DNA from: Prauserella halophila
GTDB lineage: Bacteria; Actinomycetota; Actinomycetes; Mycobacteriales; Pseudonocardiaceae
DNA: 64,000 nucleotides
Assembly (NCBI RefSeq): GCF_024171895.1
Contig: NZ_JAMTCQ010000016.1
Location: 62,001-126,000, forward strand
Reading direction: 5' to 3'
The notes below the pieces were generated by a model that worked only from the letters and a program-made list of their open reading frames with translations, was not told the origin of the DNA and made no database searches. The position numbers and the translations under genes were made by a program. How positions within the stretch are numbered: position 1 is the first letter of the stretch; each line of letters begins with the position of its first letter. Positions 53,258 to 62,398 of this stretch are shown piece after piece.

Positions 53258-55461
53258 CGAGCCCGTACGACGGACCCCCGCCGCGGGACCCGCGTGGTCC
53301 CCGTCCGCCCCGGCGCGGCGGCCCGGTGACCCCGCAGCCGGACGACGTCCCGCAGCCGGCGGCAGCGCAGCAGGGGGAGGCGGCGCGGCAGGAGGAGGTG
53401 CCGCGTCCGCCCGCGGCGCGCCGTCCTGCCGGTGCGCCGCCGCGCCGAGATCCGGCGCGGGACCAGGATCCACCTCCGGGTCCGCCGCCGCAACGGCCGC
53501 GACGGCAGCCACCGCCCGAGGGCGGACCCCGCCATTCGGCACCGGCTCCGCCACCCTCACCCCCGCCGCAGCCAACCTCACCGCCGTCGACCCCGCCGCC
53601 ACCGTCTCGTCGGTCCGAACCACCGCGGAGGCCCCGGGACGGTGCGCAGGCCCCGTCACCGGCCCGCGGCGATCGTTCGAGGCCGTCGAGGCCGCCCGCT
53701 CCCCCGGAGGCCGCTGCGGGCGAGGACGGGCCGTCCCCCGCACGCCATGCTCGGCATCCCGGTGGCGGGGAGCCGCCGCGCGCACCACGGTCCCGGCATG
53801 CTCGTGAGCACGACTCCGGCGCGGCGCGGCGCGGCGCCCCTCCCGGCCCGAATCGCGGCGTGTACCCGGACGAGAGCCCGACACAGGTCTTCGAGTTCGG
53901 CCTCCTCGACGAGGGAATCGGCGAGCGTGACGACGGCGGCCGTTACGGCGACACCGGTTCCGATGACACCGGATACGACGCGGCCGGTTACGAGGACGCC
54001 TACGGCGGCTACGGCGGCTACGGCGACGGCGGCGGAGGCCGGTTCGACGGCCCCGGTGACGGCCGCGACGCGTACTACGACGACGCCGCCGGGTACGACG
54101 CCGCCGGGTACTACGACGAGTACGGCTACGACGCCGACGGTTACGACGACGGTTACGACGACTACGACCGCGACGGCTATGACCGCGACGGCTATGACGA
54201 CTACGACCGCGACGGCTATGACGGCTATGACCGCGACGGCTTCGGCGACGACGGCTTCGACTACGACCGGGACGACGATGATCGCGCGGAACCGGCGCAC
54301 ATCTTCGGTGACGACGACGGCGACGAGCCGCCTCCGATCGAGCGGTGGCGCGGCGGTCGGGCGTTCCGGTGGGTCGCGGCGCTCGTCGTACTCGCACTCC
54401 TTGCGGGCGGTGCGTATTTCGGTGCGCGGGAACTGCTCGGCTTCGGCTACGACGATTACGAGGGCCGCGGCGACAGGGACGTCCTGCTGCACGTCGAACA
54501 GGGCGATTCCACGAGGGCGATCGCAGCCAAGCTCGACAAGCTCGACGCCGTGGCGTCCTCGGACGCATTCCTGAACGCGGCGGAGGACGATCAGCGGGTG
54601 CTGGCCGTCCAACCCGGCTACTACGTGGTCAAGACCAAGGCCTCGGGAGCGAACGCGGTCGAGACCCTCGTCGGCCCGGATGCCCGGGTCGGCCAGGCCG
54701 AGGTCCGCGCCGGAACCCGATTGGCGGACAGGGGCGGCGACAACCCCCGGCCGGGTGTGCTGAGCCTGCTGTCCGAGGCGTCGTGTGCCGACCTCAACGG
54801 CGAGAGCACGTGTGTGAGCGTCGAGGACCTGCGGGGCCAGCTCCGGTCGACGGACCTGACCGAGTTCGGCGTGCCCGAATGGGCGGCAACCCCGGCCCGG
54901 CAGAAGGCTCCCGAACACCGGCTCGAAGGTCTCGTCACGCCCGGAATCTACGACATCCGGCCCGGCTGGGACCCGCGCAGACTGCTGACCGAGGTCCTGA
55001 CGACCTCGGCGGCGCAACTGGAGGCCGCAGGTCTGCCGGACGCCGCGGAGGGCACGGGCCACTCGCCGTACGAGGTCCTGATCATCGCGTCGATCGTGCA
55101 GGTCGAAGGCGTGCAGGCCGACTTCGGCAAGATCGCCCGCGTGATCGAGAACCGGCTGCGCGAGGACATGGCACTCGAGATGGACTCGTCGATCAACTAC
55201 GCGCTGGCGAACCCGACCATCCGCACGAAACGCGAAGCGCGGAACGAGGACGGGCCGCACAACACCTACACCCGGAAGGGTCTGCCCGCCACGCCGCTCG
55301 GAGCGGCCAGCACGGAAGCGATCACCGCGGCCGAGTCCCCGAAGGAGGGGCCGTGGAAGTACTTCGTGCTGTGCGAGGAGAATGGCCTCTCGTGCTTCAG
55401 CGAGACGTATGCCCAGCACCAGCGGGAAGTCGAGGAAGCGCAGAACAAGGGGGTGTGGTGA
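53254..55461 (+). CDS. mltG: endolytic transglycosylase MltG with a long disordered N-terminus
   Basis: The 735-residue protein has a 370-residue cytoplasmic N-terminal region, one membrane helix (about 372-391, [18 protein letters not shown]) and the YceG domain. In the domain, [20 protein letters not shown] keeps the conserved Glu and is followed by [20 protein letters not shown] and [17 protein letters not shown]. MltG cuts nascent glycan strands and so ends their growth. The N-terminal part is Pro/Arg-rich (1-215), then a Tyr/Asp/Gly-rich run (228-349) with repeats such as DRDGYD. GTG-type overlaps couple it to ruvX and aroE. Confidence 0.93.
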   Translation: MTSPYDGPPPRDPRGPRPPRRGGPVTPQPDDVPQPAAAQQGEAARQEEVPRPPAARRPAGAPPRRDPARDQDPPPGPPPQRPRRQPPPEGGPRHSAPAPPPSPPPQPTSPPSTPPPPSRRSEPPRRPRDGAQAPSPARGDRSRPSRPPAPPEAAAGEDGPSPARHARHPGGGEPPRAPRSRHAREHDSGAARRGAPPGPNRGVYPDESPTQVFEFGLLDEGIGERDDGGRYGDTGSDDTGYDAAGYEDAYGGYGGYGDGGGGRFDGPGDGRDAYYDDAAGYDAAGYYDEYGYDADGYDDGYDDYDRDGYDRDGYDDYDRDGYDGYDRDGFGDDGFDYDRDDDDRAEPAHIFGDDDGDEPPPIERWRGGRAFRWVAALVVLALLAGGAYFGARELLGFGYDDYEGRGDRDVLLHVEQGDSTRAIAAKLDKLDAVASSDAFLNAAEDDQRVLAVQPGYYVVKTKASGANAVETLVGPDARVGQAEVRAGTRLADRGGDNPRPGVLSLLSEASCADLNGESTCVSVEDLRGQLRSTDLTEFGVPEWAATPARQKAPEHRLEGLVTPGIYDIRPGWDPRRLLTEVLTTSAAQLEAAGLPDAAEGTGHSPYEVLIIASIVQVEGVQADFGKIARVIENRLREDMALEMDSSINYALANPTIRTKREARNEDGPHNTYTRKGLPATPLGAASTEAITAAESPKEGPWKYFVLCEENGLSCFSETYAQHQREVEEAQNKGVW

Positions 55462-56309
55462 GCGGGGCCGCACGCCGGGCGGCCGTGCTCGGCAGGCCCG
55501 TCGACCATTCACTCTCGCCCGTGCTGCACGGCGCCGCCTATCGCGCGCTGGATCTGCCCGGGTGGACGTACGAGCGCATCGACCTGGACGAAGCGGGGCT
55601 GCCTGCGTTCGTCGACGGTCTCGGCCCGGAGTGGGCGGGCCTGTCGGTGACGATGCCCGGCAAGCGGGCCGCGCTCACCCACGCCACCGAGGTCACGCCG
55701 CGGGCGCGTGCCGTGGGCGCGGCCAACACGCTCGTGCCCGGCGAGGACGGCTGGCGGGCCGACTGCACCGACGTCGACGGCGTCGCCGGCGCGCTGCGGT
55801 GCGCGGGTGGGTTCGCAGGCGGCGGCCGGGCCGTGGTGATCGGCGCCGGTGGCACGGCGGCGGCCGTTGTCGTGGCTGCGGCGGAGTTGAACGTGGCGTC
55901 GGTCGCGCTGGTCGTGCGGGAACCGGCCCGGGCCGCGGAGACGGCCGAGGCCGCGCGGCGGGTGGGGCTCGACGTGGAGGTGCTGCGGTGGTCGGACGCC
56001 GACCTCGTGGCGCTCGCCGCCGGGGCGGACCTGCTGGTCAGCACCGTGCCGTCGGAGGCGCTGACCGCCGACCTCGACGCCCTGGCCGGCGTGCCGTGCG
56101 TGCTCGACGTGATCTACGACCCGTGGCCGACGCCGTTGGCCGAGGCCGTCACGGCGCGGGGCGGCCGCATCGCGACCGGTCTGGACATGCTGTTGCACCA
56201 GGCATTCGGGCAGGTGGAGCAGTTCACCGGGCGCAGCGCACCCCGCGAAGCGATGCGCGACGCGTTGCGCGAGGCCACCGGTGGCGAGGTGCCACTGCCG
56301 CTCGACTGA
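55458..56309 (+). CDS. aroE: shikimate dehydrogenase
   Basis: The 283-residue enzyme has the shikimate-binding SLSPVLHGAAY, VTMPGK with catalytic Lys69, AANTLV (Asn90), DCTDVDG with catalytic Asp105, the nucleotide loop GAGGTAAA and the C-terminal GLDMLLHQAFGQVEQFTG. It reduces 3-dehydroshikimate with NADPH. GTG 55458 overlaps the mltG stop. In the mycobacterial order it follows mltG, as here. The stop region is tandemly duplicated over 19 bases. Confidence 0.95.
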   Translation: MSGAARRAAVLGRPVDHSLSPVLHGAAYRALDLPGWTYERIDLDEAGLPAFVDGLGPEWAGLSVTMPGKRAALTHATEVTPRARAVGAANTLVPGEDGWRADCTDVDGVAGALRCAGGFAGGGRAVVIGAGGTAAAVVVAAAELNVASVALVVREPARAAETAEAARRVGLDVEVLRWSDADLVALAAGADLLVSTVPSEALTADLDALAGVPCVLDVIYDPWPTPLAEAVTARGGRIATGLDMLLHQAFGQVEQFTGRSAPREAMRDALREATGGEVPLPLD

Positions 56310-56329
56310 GCCATTGCCGCTGGACTGAG
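56292..56329 (+). repeat. 19-bp tandem duplication across the aroE stop
   Basis: Bases 56292-56310 recur at 56311-56329 with two mismatches; both copies carry the terminal codons and a TGA. Confidence 0.75.
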
Positions 56330-56480
56330 CCGCGGCGCTCGCCTCCCACCGGCAGCGGGGTGCCGCCCACCGGAATGGTGGTGACGGTCCTCGGGTTGCC
56401 GGGTGGAAGGTCGTTTCCCGACGGACGCCCGGAGTTCACCCGTCACTCGTAAGGTGGGGCGCGACTTCCGGGAGGTAACC

Positions 56481-57698
56481 GTGCGTCGATCACGTTGGGT
56501 GTCAGGGTTCGTCGGTGTGGCCGCATCGGCAGGGCTGGTCGTGTCATCCGTGCCCGCGGCGGCCGATCCGGGTTCCGGCCGGGGTGGTCCGGAGGACGTG
56601 CGGTTCGCGACGTTCAACGCGTCGCTGAACCGTGCCGCCGAGGGCCGGCTGCTGCGCGACCTGTCCACCGGCGACGACGAGCAGGCGCGCAGGGTCGCCG
56701 AAGTCGTCCAGCGCAACCGGCCCGACGTGCTGCTGCTCAACGAGTTCGACCATGTCGAAGGCGGTGCCGCGGCCGACGCGTTCCGCGAGAACTACCTCGA
56801 GGTGGGCCAGCACGGTGCCGCGCCGATCGACTACCCGCACGCCTACACGGCGCCGGTCAACACCGGTGTGCCCACCGGTCTCGACCTCGACCGGGACGGC
56901 GAGACCGGCGGTCCCGGCGATGCGCACGGCTTCGGCGAGTTCCCGGGCCAGTACGGCATGCTGGTGCTGTCGAAGTATCCGATCGACACCGGCGCGGTGC
57001 GCACGTTCCAGGAGTTCCGCTGGAAAGACATGCCCGGCGCGGCGCTGCCCGACGATCCGGCCACCCCCGAGCCGGGCGACTGGTACTCCGACGAGGTCCT
57101 CGACGTGCTGCGGCTGTCGTCGAAGTCGCACTGGGACGTGCCGATCGACGTCGGCGGCCGCACCGTGCACTTCCTGACCGCCCACCCGACGCCGCCGAGC
57201 TTCGACGGTGAGGAGGACCGCAACGGCACCCGCAACCACGACGAGATCCGCTTCTGGGCGGACTACGTGGCGCCGGGCCGGGGCCGCTACATCTATGACG
57301 ACGCGGGCGGACGCGGCGGCCTGAAGCCGGGGGAGCGGTTCGTCGTCGCGGGTGACTACAACGCCGACCCGCACGACGGGGACAGCCTCGACGCCGCCGC
57401 CACGCAGCTGCTGGATGCGCCGCTCGTGCGCGACACCCGCCCTGCCAGCGAGGGTGCCGTCGTCGCCTCCGAGCAGCAGGGCGGCGCCAACGACGCGCAC
57501 GTCGGGCCTGCGCGACTCGACACCGCCGACTTCGGCGACGAGGCCCCCGGGAACCTGCGCGTCGACTACGTGCTGCCCTCCCGTGGCCTGCTGCCCCACG
57601 ACGACGGCGTGTTCTGGCCGGAACCGGGTACCGGCCTGGCGAGGCTCAACGATGCGTCCGACCATCACCTGGTGAGCGTCGACCTGTTGGTGCCCTGA
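56481..57698 (+). CDS. secreted endonuclease/exonuclease/phosphatase family protein
   Basis: The 405-residue protein has a signal peptide (about 1-30, basic start, VGVAASAGLVVSSVPAAA, cut after Ala). The mature part is an EEP-fold metallohydrolase: FATFNASLNR, VLLLNEFDHVE (metal Glu), FLTAHPTPPSFDG, VVAGDYNADPHDGD and a final DASDHHLVSVDL. The substrate could be DNA, a phosphoester or a lipid headgroup. GTG 56481 has GGAGG upstream. It is a single gene inserted between aroE and the later aroC in the conserved order. Confidence 0.88.
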   Translation: MRRSRWVSGFVGVAASAGLVVSSVPAAADPGSGRGGPEDVRFATFNASLNRAAEGRLLRDLSTGDDEQARRVAEVVQRNRPDVLLLNEFDHVEGGAAADAFRENYLEVGQHGAAPIDYPHAYTAPVNTGVPTGLDLDRDGETGGPGDAHGFGEFPGQYGMLVLSKYPIDTGAVRTFQEFRWKDMPGAALPDDPATPEPGDWYSDEVLDVLRLSSKSHWDVPIDVGGRTVHFLTAHPTPPSFDGEEDRNGTRNHDEIRFWADYVAPGRGRYIYDDAGGRGGLKPGERFVVAGDYNADPHDGDSLDAAATQLLDAPLVRDTRPASEGAVVASEQQGGANDAHVGPARLDTADFGDEAPGNLRVDYVLPSRGLLPHDDGVFWPEPGTGLARLNDASDHHLVSVDLLVP

Positions 57699-57730
57699 TC
57701 CCCCGGGAAAGCGGCCGGGGCGCCGCGCCA

Positions 57731-57757
57731 GGCCGGTCCCGATCGGTGCGACCGGCC
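57731..57757 (+). terminator. terminator after the EEP gene
   Basis: GGCCGGTC pairs perfectly with GACCGGCC (8 bp) across an 11-base loop. Confidence 0.6.
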
Positions 57758-57807
57758 GGCGGGTGCGCGTGACCCGGTGCCCAGCACGACAGGGTTAGTG
57801 TGTGGCC

Positions 57808-58755
57808 ATGAAGATCGCGATTCTCGACGACTATCAGGACATCGCGCGCGAGCTGGCCGACTGGGACTCGCTCGGCGCCGAGGTGGACGTACTCACCGAG
57901 CACATCGCCGATTCCGGCGCCCTGGTCGAGCGACTCGCCGGGTGCGAGGTCGTGGTCGCCATGCGTGAGCGCACCCAGCTGCCGGGAGACGTGCTGCGGC
58001 GGTTGCCGGAGCTGCGGCTGATCGTCAGCCTGGGTGGCTCGCGGAACCCGGCGATCGACCTGAAGGCCACCGCGGAACTCGGCATCGTCGTGTCGCACAC
58101 CGGCTACCTGCCGCACCCGACCGCCGAGCACACGTGGGCGCTGATCCTCGCCGCGATGCGCGGAATCCCGGACGAGACGCGCTCCGTACGCGAGGGCGGC
58201 TGGCAGACGTCGGTGGGACGCAGCCTGCAGGGCGCCACCCTGGGCGTCGTCGGCCTCGGCAGGCTCGGCGGCCGCATCGCGCGGATCGGCCAGGCGTTCG
58301 GGATGCGCACCCTCGCCTGGAGCGCCAACCTCACGCAGGAGAAGGCCGACGAGCACGACGTCCTCGCCGTCCCGAAGGAGCAGTTGCTGGCCGAATCCGA
58401 CGTCGTGACGATCCACCAGGTGCTCAGCTCCCGTACCCGCGGCCTGATCGGAGCGCCGGAGCTCGCGGCGATGAAGCCGGACGCGTGGTTGGTCAACACC
58501 TCGCGCGGCCCGATCATCGACGAGGCCGCGCTGCTCGACGCGCTGCACGAGCGGCGGATCGGCGGCGCCGCGCTCGACGTGTACGACACCGAGCCGCTGC
58601 CCGCCGATCATCCGCTGCGTACCGCTCCGAACACGGTGCTTACACCGCACATCGGCTACGTCGTGCGCGATCTGTACGAGGTGTTCTACCGGGACGCGGT
58701 CGCCGACATCGCCGCGTACCAGGTCGGTGAGCCGATCCGCGTGATGTCGCTGTAG
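57808..58755 (+). CDS. D-2-hydroxyacid dehydrogenase family protein
   Basis: The 315-residue NAD-dependent enzyme has the Rossmann motif GVVGLGRLGGRIA, the catalytic Arg/Glu regions (VTIHQVLSSRTRGLIG, ALDVYDTEPLPADHPLR) and His in LTPHIGYV. It belongs to the phosphoglycerate-dehydrogenase-like group without the ACT domain. The substrate is unknown. ATG 57808 was chosen; GTG 57802 is in frame. It converges on the serine hydrolase gene. Confidence 0.87.
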   Translation: MKIAILDDYQDIARELADWDSLGAEVDVLTEHIADSGALVERLAGCEVVVAMRERTQLPGDVLRRLPELRLIVSLGGSRNPAIDLKATAELGIVVSHTGYLPHPTAEHTWALILAAMRGIPDETRSVREGGWQTSVGRSLQGATLGVVGLGRLGGRIARIGQAFGMRTLAWSANLTQEKADEHDVLAVPKEQLLAESDVVTIHQVLSSRTRGLIGAPELAAMKPDAWLVNTSRGPIIDEAALLDALHERRIGGAALDVYDTEPLPADHPLRTAPNTVLTPHIGYVVRDLYEVFYRDAVADIAAYQVGEPIRVMSL

Positions 58756-58771
58756 CGCGGGGTTTCCGCGC
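58755..58771. terminator. short hairpin between convergent genes
   Basis: GCGCGG-GGTTT-CCGCGC is a perfect 6-bp stem that begins at the stop codon of the dehydrogenase gene. Confidence 0.5.
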
Positions 58772-58786
58772 TCGCCGGCGGCCGGG

Positions 58787-59596
58787 TCAGAGGTCGGCGA
58801 GCACCGCGTCGGTGAAGGGGGGCCAGGCTTCGACGGCCCACGGCCCGAAGTCCCGGTCGGTCAGCGCGAGGCACGCCACGCCCGCGTCCGGGTCGAGCCA
58901 CAGGAACGTGCCGGATTGCCCGAAGTGGCCGAACGTGCGCGGTGAGCTGGTCGCGCCCGTCCAGTGCGGGCTCTTGCCGTCGCGGATCTCGAAGCCGAGG
59001 CCCCAGTCGTTCGGCTTCTGGTGGCCCAGGCCGGGCAGCACGCCGTTGAGGCCGGGGAACTGCACCTGCGTCGCCTCGTCGAGGGTGGAGCGGGCGATGA
59101 GTTTCGGCTCGAACAGCTCGGCGGCGAACCGGATGAGGTCGTCCACGGTCGATTCCGCACCTGCGCCGGGGGAGCCGGTGAGCGCGGTCGACGTCATCCC
59201 GAGCGGCGTGAGCACGCCCTCGGTCAGGTACTCGCCGAACGGGATCCCGGAGTGCTCGGCCAGGGCGTCGGCGAGCTGTTCGTAACCGGAGCTGGAGTAG
59301 AGCCTGCGCTGTCCCGGCGGTGCCTGCACCTTGTGCTGGTCGAACGCCAGGCCCGCGGTGTGGGCCAGCAGGTGGCGGATCGTGGCGCCCTCCGGTCCGG
59401 CCGGGGTGTCGAGCTCGACGGCTCCCTCCTCGACGGCCACCAGCGCGGCGTAGGCGGTGAGCAGCTTCGTCACCGACGCGAGCGGGAACACCCGCGCCGT
59501 GTCGCCGTGGGTGCCGCGCACGGCTCCGTCGGCACCGACGACCGCCGTCGCCGCATGGGGAACCGGCCACTGTTCGATCAACCGCAGGCTGTCCAT
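58787..59596 (-). CDS. serine hydrolase (beta-lactamase / DD-peptidase fold)
   Basis: The 269-residue protein has the class C beta-lactamase-type motifs SVTK (Ser41, Lys44) and YSSSGYEQ (Tyr as general base), then GLGFEIRDGKSPHWTG and FGHFGQSGTFLW for the third motif. No signal peptide or membrane helix is visible, so it is probably a cytoplasmic esterase or peptidase of this fold. ATG 59596 was used, with weak ribosome-site support. The substrate is unknown. Confidence 0.85.
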   Translation of the reverse strand: MDSLRLIEQWPVPHAATAVVGADGAVRGTHGDTARVFPLASVTKLLTAYAALVAVEEGAVELDTPAGPEGATIRHLLAHTAGLAFDQHKVQAPPGQRRLYSSSGYEQLADALAEHSGIPFGEYLTEGVLTPLGMTSTALTGSPGAGAESTVDDLIRFAAELFEPKLIARSTLDEATQVQFPGLNGVLPGLGHQKPNDWGLGFEIRDGKSPHWTGATSSPRTFGHFGQSGTFLWLDPDAGVACLALTDRDFGPWAVEAWPPFTDAVLADL

Positions 59597-59671
59597 GCGC
59601 ACCACCCTAGGCAGCGGTGGCGGGCCAGGACGGGGAGGGTTCGGGTGCGCCTGCCGTCGTCCCGGTACGGA

Positions 59672-59707
59672 AGAACCCGGCGCCGGACCGGGCCGGCACC
59701 GGGTTCT
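59672..59707 (-). terminator. terminator after the PTS IIC gene
   Basis: A 15-bp stem with one G-T pair (59672-59686 with 59693-59707) and a 6-base loop lies 27 bases after the IIC stop. Confidence 0.8.
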
Positions 59708-59733
59708 CCGGTGTGCTGCGTGGGGCGGGAGCG

Positions 59734-61083
59734 TCAGGTGCTGGTGCCGCTCCCGGGGCCGCCGGAGCCTCCGGCACCGCCTGCGGACTCGGGGCCGGTC
59801 CGCGCCGCGCTGTCGGTGGCGGTCCCGGCGTCGGCAGTGGCCGGGTCCTTCTCCTCCTCGGCGCCGTCGGTGTCGTCGTCCTCGCGGCCCGGCGTGCGGA
59901 GGTTCCACTTGGTGATCACCCAGCGGAACACGACGTAGTAGATCGCCGCGTACACCAGGCCGAGCGGGATCAGCAACCACGCCTTGTTCGCCGCGGGAGC
60001 GGTCATGTTGAGCAGGAAGTCGATCCCGCCCGCGGAGAACGAGAAGCCCAGATGGATGTCGAGGGCGTTGACGAGCATCATCGACGTGCCGGTCAGCACT
60101 GCGTGGATCAGGTACAGCGGCCACGCCACGAACATGAACGCGAACTCGATCGGCTCGGTGATGCCGGTGAGGAAGGCGGTCAGGGCCGAGGAGAGCATCA
60201 CGCCGCCGACCAGCTTCTTCTGGCTCGGTTTGGCCGACTGCCAGATCGCGAAGGCCGCCGCGGGCAGGGCGAACATGAAGATCGGGAAGAAGCCCGTCAT
60301 GAACGCGCCGGCGGTCGGGTCACCGTCGAAGAAGTTGTTGATGTCGCCGCCCTCGAAAACGAACCACAGCGGCACGTTGAGCAGCTGGTGCAGGCCGACC
60401 GGGATCAACAGCCGGTTCAGCATGCCGTAGAGGCCGCCGCCGAGGACGGCGTCGCTGGTGGCGGCCTCACCGGCGGCCTGGATGCCGGCGTCGATGACCG
60501 GGAACGCCAGGCCGAACACCACGCCGAGCAGCAGCAGCGCGAACGAGTTGACGATCGGCACGAACCGGCGGCCGCCGAAGAACGCCAGGTACTGCGGCAG
60601 TTTCACCCGGTGGAACCGCTGCCACAGCACCGCCGTCACCAGGCCGACGACGATGCCGGAGAGCACGCTGTAGGGCCATTTGATCGGCTGGAGGAGCCAT
60701 TCGGTGTGTTCGACCAGGCCGTCGTCCGTCTGCTCGTAGTAGCCCTCGATCTCCTCGATCGGGGCGAACACCTGGATCACCTTGCTGAACACCACGAAGC
60801 CGACGGCGGCGGCCACACCCGTCGAGCCGTCGCCCTTGCGCGCGAAACCGACGGCGATACCGACCGCGAACAGCAGCGGCAGCCAGTCGAACAGTCCGCC
60901 ACCCGCGGCGACGAAGACGTCGGCGATGCCCGACGTGGCGTCCCAGCGGCCGAGCATGTCGGATTGGCCGAGCCGGTTCAGCAGGCCGGCCGCGGGCAGC
61001 GTGGCGATGGGCAGCATGAGGCTGCGCCCGAACCGCTGCAGACCGGCCAGGCCTCTGCGGTTGCCCTGCGCTCGATCGCTCAT
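59734..61083 (-). CDS. PTS sugar transporter subunit IIC, glucose / N-acetylglucosamine type
   Basis: The 449-residue membrane permease has the EIIC layout of the glucose/GlcNAc family: FGRSLMLPIATLPAAGLLNRLG, PQYLAFFGGRRFVPIVNSF, GLHQLLNVPLWFVFEG, MTGFFPIFMFALPAAAFAI and the signature GITEPIEFAFMFVAWPLYL, with about ten membrane segments. The last 60 residues are an acidic, disordered tail. IIB and IIA are encoded as separate proteins on the other strand. ATG 61083 has GAAGGGA upstream. A dre-like site in the shared promoter suggests GlcNAc and DasR control; the sugar is inferred. Confidence 0.92.
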   Translation of the reverse strand: MSDRAQGNRRGLAGLQRFGRSLMLPIATLPAAGLLNRLGQSDMLGRWDATSGIADVFVAAGGGLFDWLPLLFAVGIAVGFARKGDGSTGVAAAVGFVVFSKVIQVFAPIEEIEGYYEQTDDGLVEHTEWLLQPIKWPYSVLSGIVVGLVTAVLWQRFHRVKLPQYLAFFGGRRFVPIVNSFALLLLGVVFGLAFPVIDAGIQAAGEAATSDAVLGGGLYGMLNRLLIPVGLHQLLNVPLWFVFEGGDINNFFDGDPTAGAFMTGFFPIFMFALPAAAFAIWQSAKPSQKKLVGGVMLSSALTAFLTGITEPIEFAFMFVAWPLYLIHAVLTGTSMMLVNALDIHLGFSFSAGGIDFLLNMTAPAANKAWLLIPLGLVYAAIYYVVFRWVITKWNLRTPGREDDDTDGAEEEKDPATADAGTATDSAARTGPESAGGAGGSGGPGSGTST

Positions 61084-61248
61084 GAGCGTCCCTTCCGGTG
61101 GGTACGGGGTCGACGGGTGGCGTGTTGTCGGCCGGGTGGTGGCCGCGGCGCGCGGCCGACAAGGCGTGACCGGCAAGACTAGCGGGAATCGGGCGCTCAC
61201 CGTGGACTGTTCGCGATCCCCGCGCCGCCCCCGGTCCCGGTGATAGAT

Positions 61249-61264
61249 TCCGGTCTAGACCACT
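61249..61264. promoter_or_regulatory. dre-like operator (DasR-type)
   Basis: TCCGGTCTAGACCACT has the perfect core GGTCTAGACC (61252-61261) of DasR-responsive elements, which control GlcNAc uptake in streptomycetes. It lies between the divergent PTS genes. Confidence 0.75.
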
Positions 61265-61433
61265 CGGTCGGAACGGAGAATGCTCTGTCGCTCGACCGGG
61301 TGTCAACCCGCTACTGTTCGTTCTGACGCGGTGCTCGTACCGGCCGTGCGACACGGGTGCTGCGGGGCGCGTCCCGCGGGACGTCGCGACGGACCGGAGG
61401 CGGTGCGCGCGGACACGCCCAGCACAACTCGGC

Positions 61434-61494
61434 AGCACGAAGAACGCAGAACGCAGCAGAACGCAGAACAACGAAGAACGCAGCAGCACGAATC
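61434..61494 (+). repeat. purine-rich short repeats in the leader of the IIB gene
   Basis: Units of GAACGCAG and GAAGAACGCAG occur about five times in the 70 bases before the IIB ribosome site (GGGAGG). The run is much richer in A than its surroundings. Confidence 0.7.
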
Positions 61495-61506
61495 AGGGAG
61501 GCCGCG

Positions 61507-61743
61507 ATGGCGGACGACAGGCCGGGGCAGATCCTTGCGGCCCTGGGCGGCGCGGGCAACGTCGTCGAGATCGAAGGGTGCATCACGCGGTTGCGGTGCG
61601 AACTCGAGGACGGCTCGGTCGTCGACGAGGCGGCGCTGAAACAGGCGGGCGCGCACGGCGTGATGACGGCGGGTTCGGTCGTGCAGGTCGTGGTCGGTCC
61701 CGAGGCCGACGCGATCGCCGAGGACATTCAGGACCTGCTGTGA
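61507..61743 (+). CDS. PTS glucose-family subunit IIB
   Basis: The 78-residue protein matches the glucose-family IIB domain: ILAALGGAGNVVEIEGCITR with the phosphocysteine Cys25, then LRCELEDGSVVDEAALKQAG and GVMTAGSVVQVVVGPEAD. It takes phosphate from IIA and passes it to the sugar during transport. ATG 61507 has GGGAGG 7 bases upstream. It overlaps the IIA gene in GTGA. It is divergent from IIC, an unusual split of one transporter. Confidence 0.93.
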   Translation: MADDRPGQILAALGGAGNVVEIEGCITRLRCELEDGSVVDEAALKQAGAHGVMTAGSVVQVVVGPEADAIAEDIQDLL

Positions 61744-62204
61744 CGGGCGCGGCGCGCGTGGTGCGCAGCCCGGTCGGGGGCACCGTGACGGCGCTGGCCG
61801 ACGTGCCGGACCCGGTGTTCTCCCAGGCGATGGTCGGACCGGGGGTCGCGGTGGAGCCGCGCGACGGTCACGGCGAGGCGGTGGCGCCGATCGACGGCAC
61901 GCTGACCACGGTCCACGCGCACGCGTTCGTGATCGCGGGTGACGACGGAGCGGCCGTACTGGTGCACCTCGGCATCGACACCGTCAAGCAGCAGGGCGAG
62001 GGATTCACCCTGCGCGTCGCCAAGGGTGAGCGCGTGCGGGCCGGGCAGTCGGTGGTCGGCTGGGACCCGGCGGCGGTGCGGGCGGCGGGCTATGCGCCGA
62101 TCGTGCCCGTGATCGCCCTCGACGCGCAGCAGCAGGCCCTTCGGCCTGCCGGCGACGGCATCGCGCTCGATGCGGGTGACGAGCTGTTCGCGTGGAGCGA
62201 CTGA
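61740..62204 (+). CDS. PTS glucose-family subunit IIA
   Basis: The 154-residue protein has the Crr-like features SPVGGTVTALADVPDPVFSQ, AVAPIDGTLTTVHAHAF with His61 and VLVHLGIDTVKQQG with the phosphorylated His76. It receives phosphate from HPr. GTG 61740 overlaps the IIB stop, so the two are made together. No ptsI or ptsH gene is in the window. It is full length. Confidence 0.93.
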   Translation: MTGAARVVRSPVGGTVTALADVPDPVFSQAMVGPGVAVEPRDGHGEAVAPIDGTLTTVHAHAFVIAGDDGAAVLVHLGIDTVKQQGEGFTLRVAKGERVRAGQSVVGWDPAAVRAAGYAPIVPVIALDAQQQALRPAGDGIALDAGDELFAWSD

Positions 62205-62398
62205 CCGGCACCGTCACCGGCGGCACCGTCCGTCGGGATGCGAACGGGCGGAAGGCGAACGGGTTGGGGCGTGAACGGTCCCCTCGTGCCGGTGGAGGTC
62301 GCCCGCTCGAGTGGCATTCGCCGTCGGCGTGACAGCGGTGGTGCCCCTCGTGTCAGGACGGTTCGGTATCGCGGTCGCCGCGGCGCACGCTGACGGGC

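Noticed and set aside
52109-55512. Two long antisense frames (819 and 618 codons) opposite alaS, ruvX and mltG
   Set aside because: One is almost pure Arg/Ser, the other Val/Ala/Gly repeats that mirror the mltG low-complexity run. Neither has a start site.
61084-61506. A riboswitch in the PTS intergenic region
   Set aside because: I saw a palindromic protein-type operator and simple repeats, but no conserved riboswitch core that I recognise.
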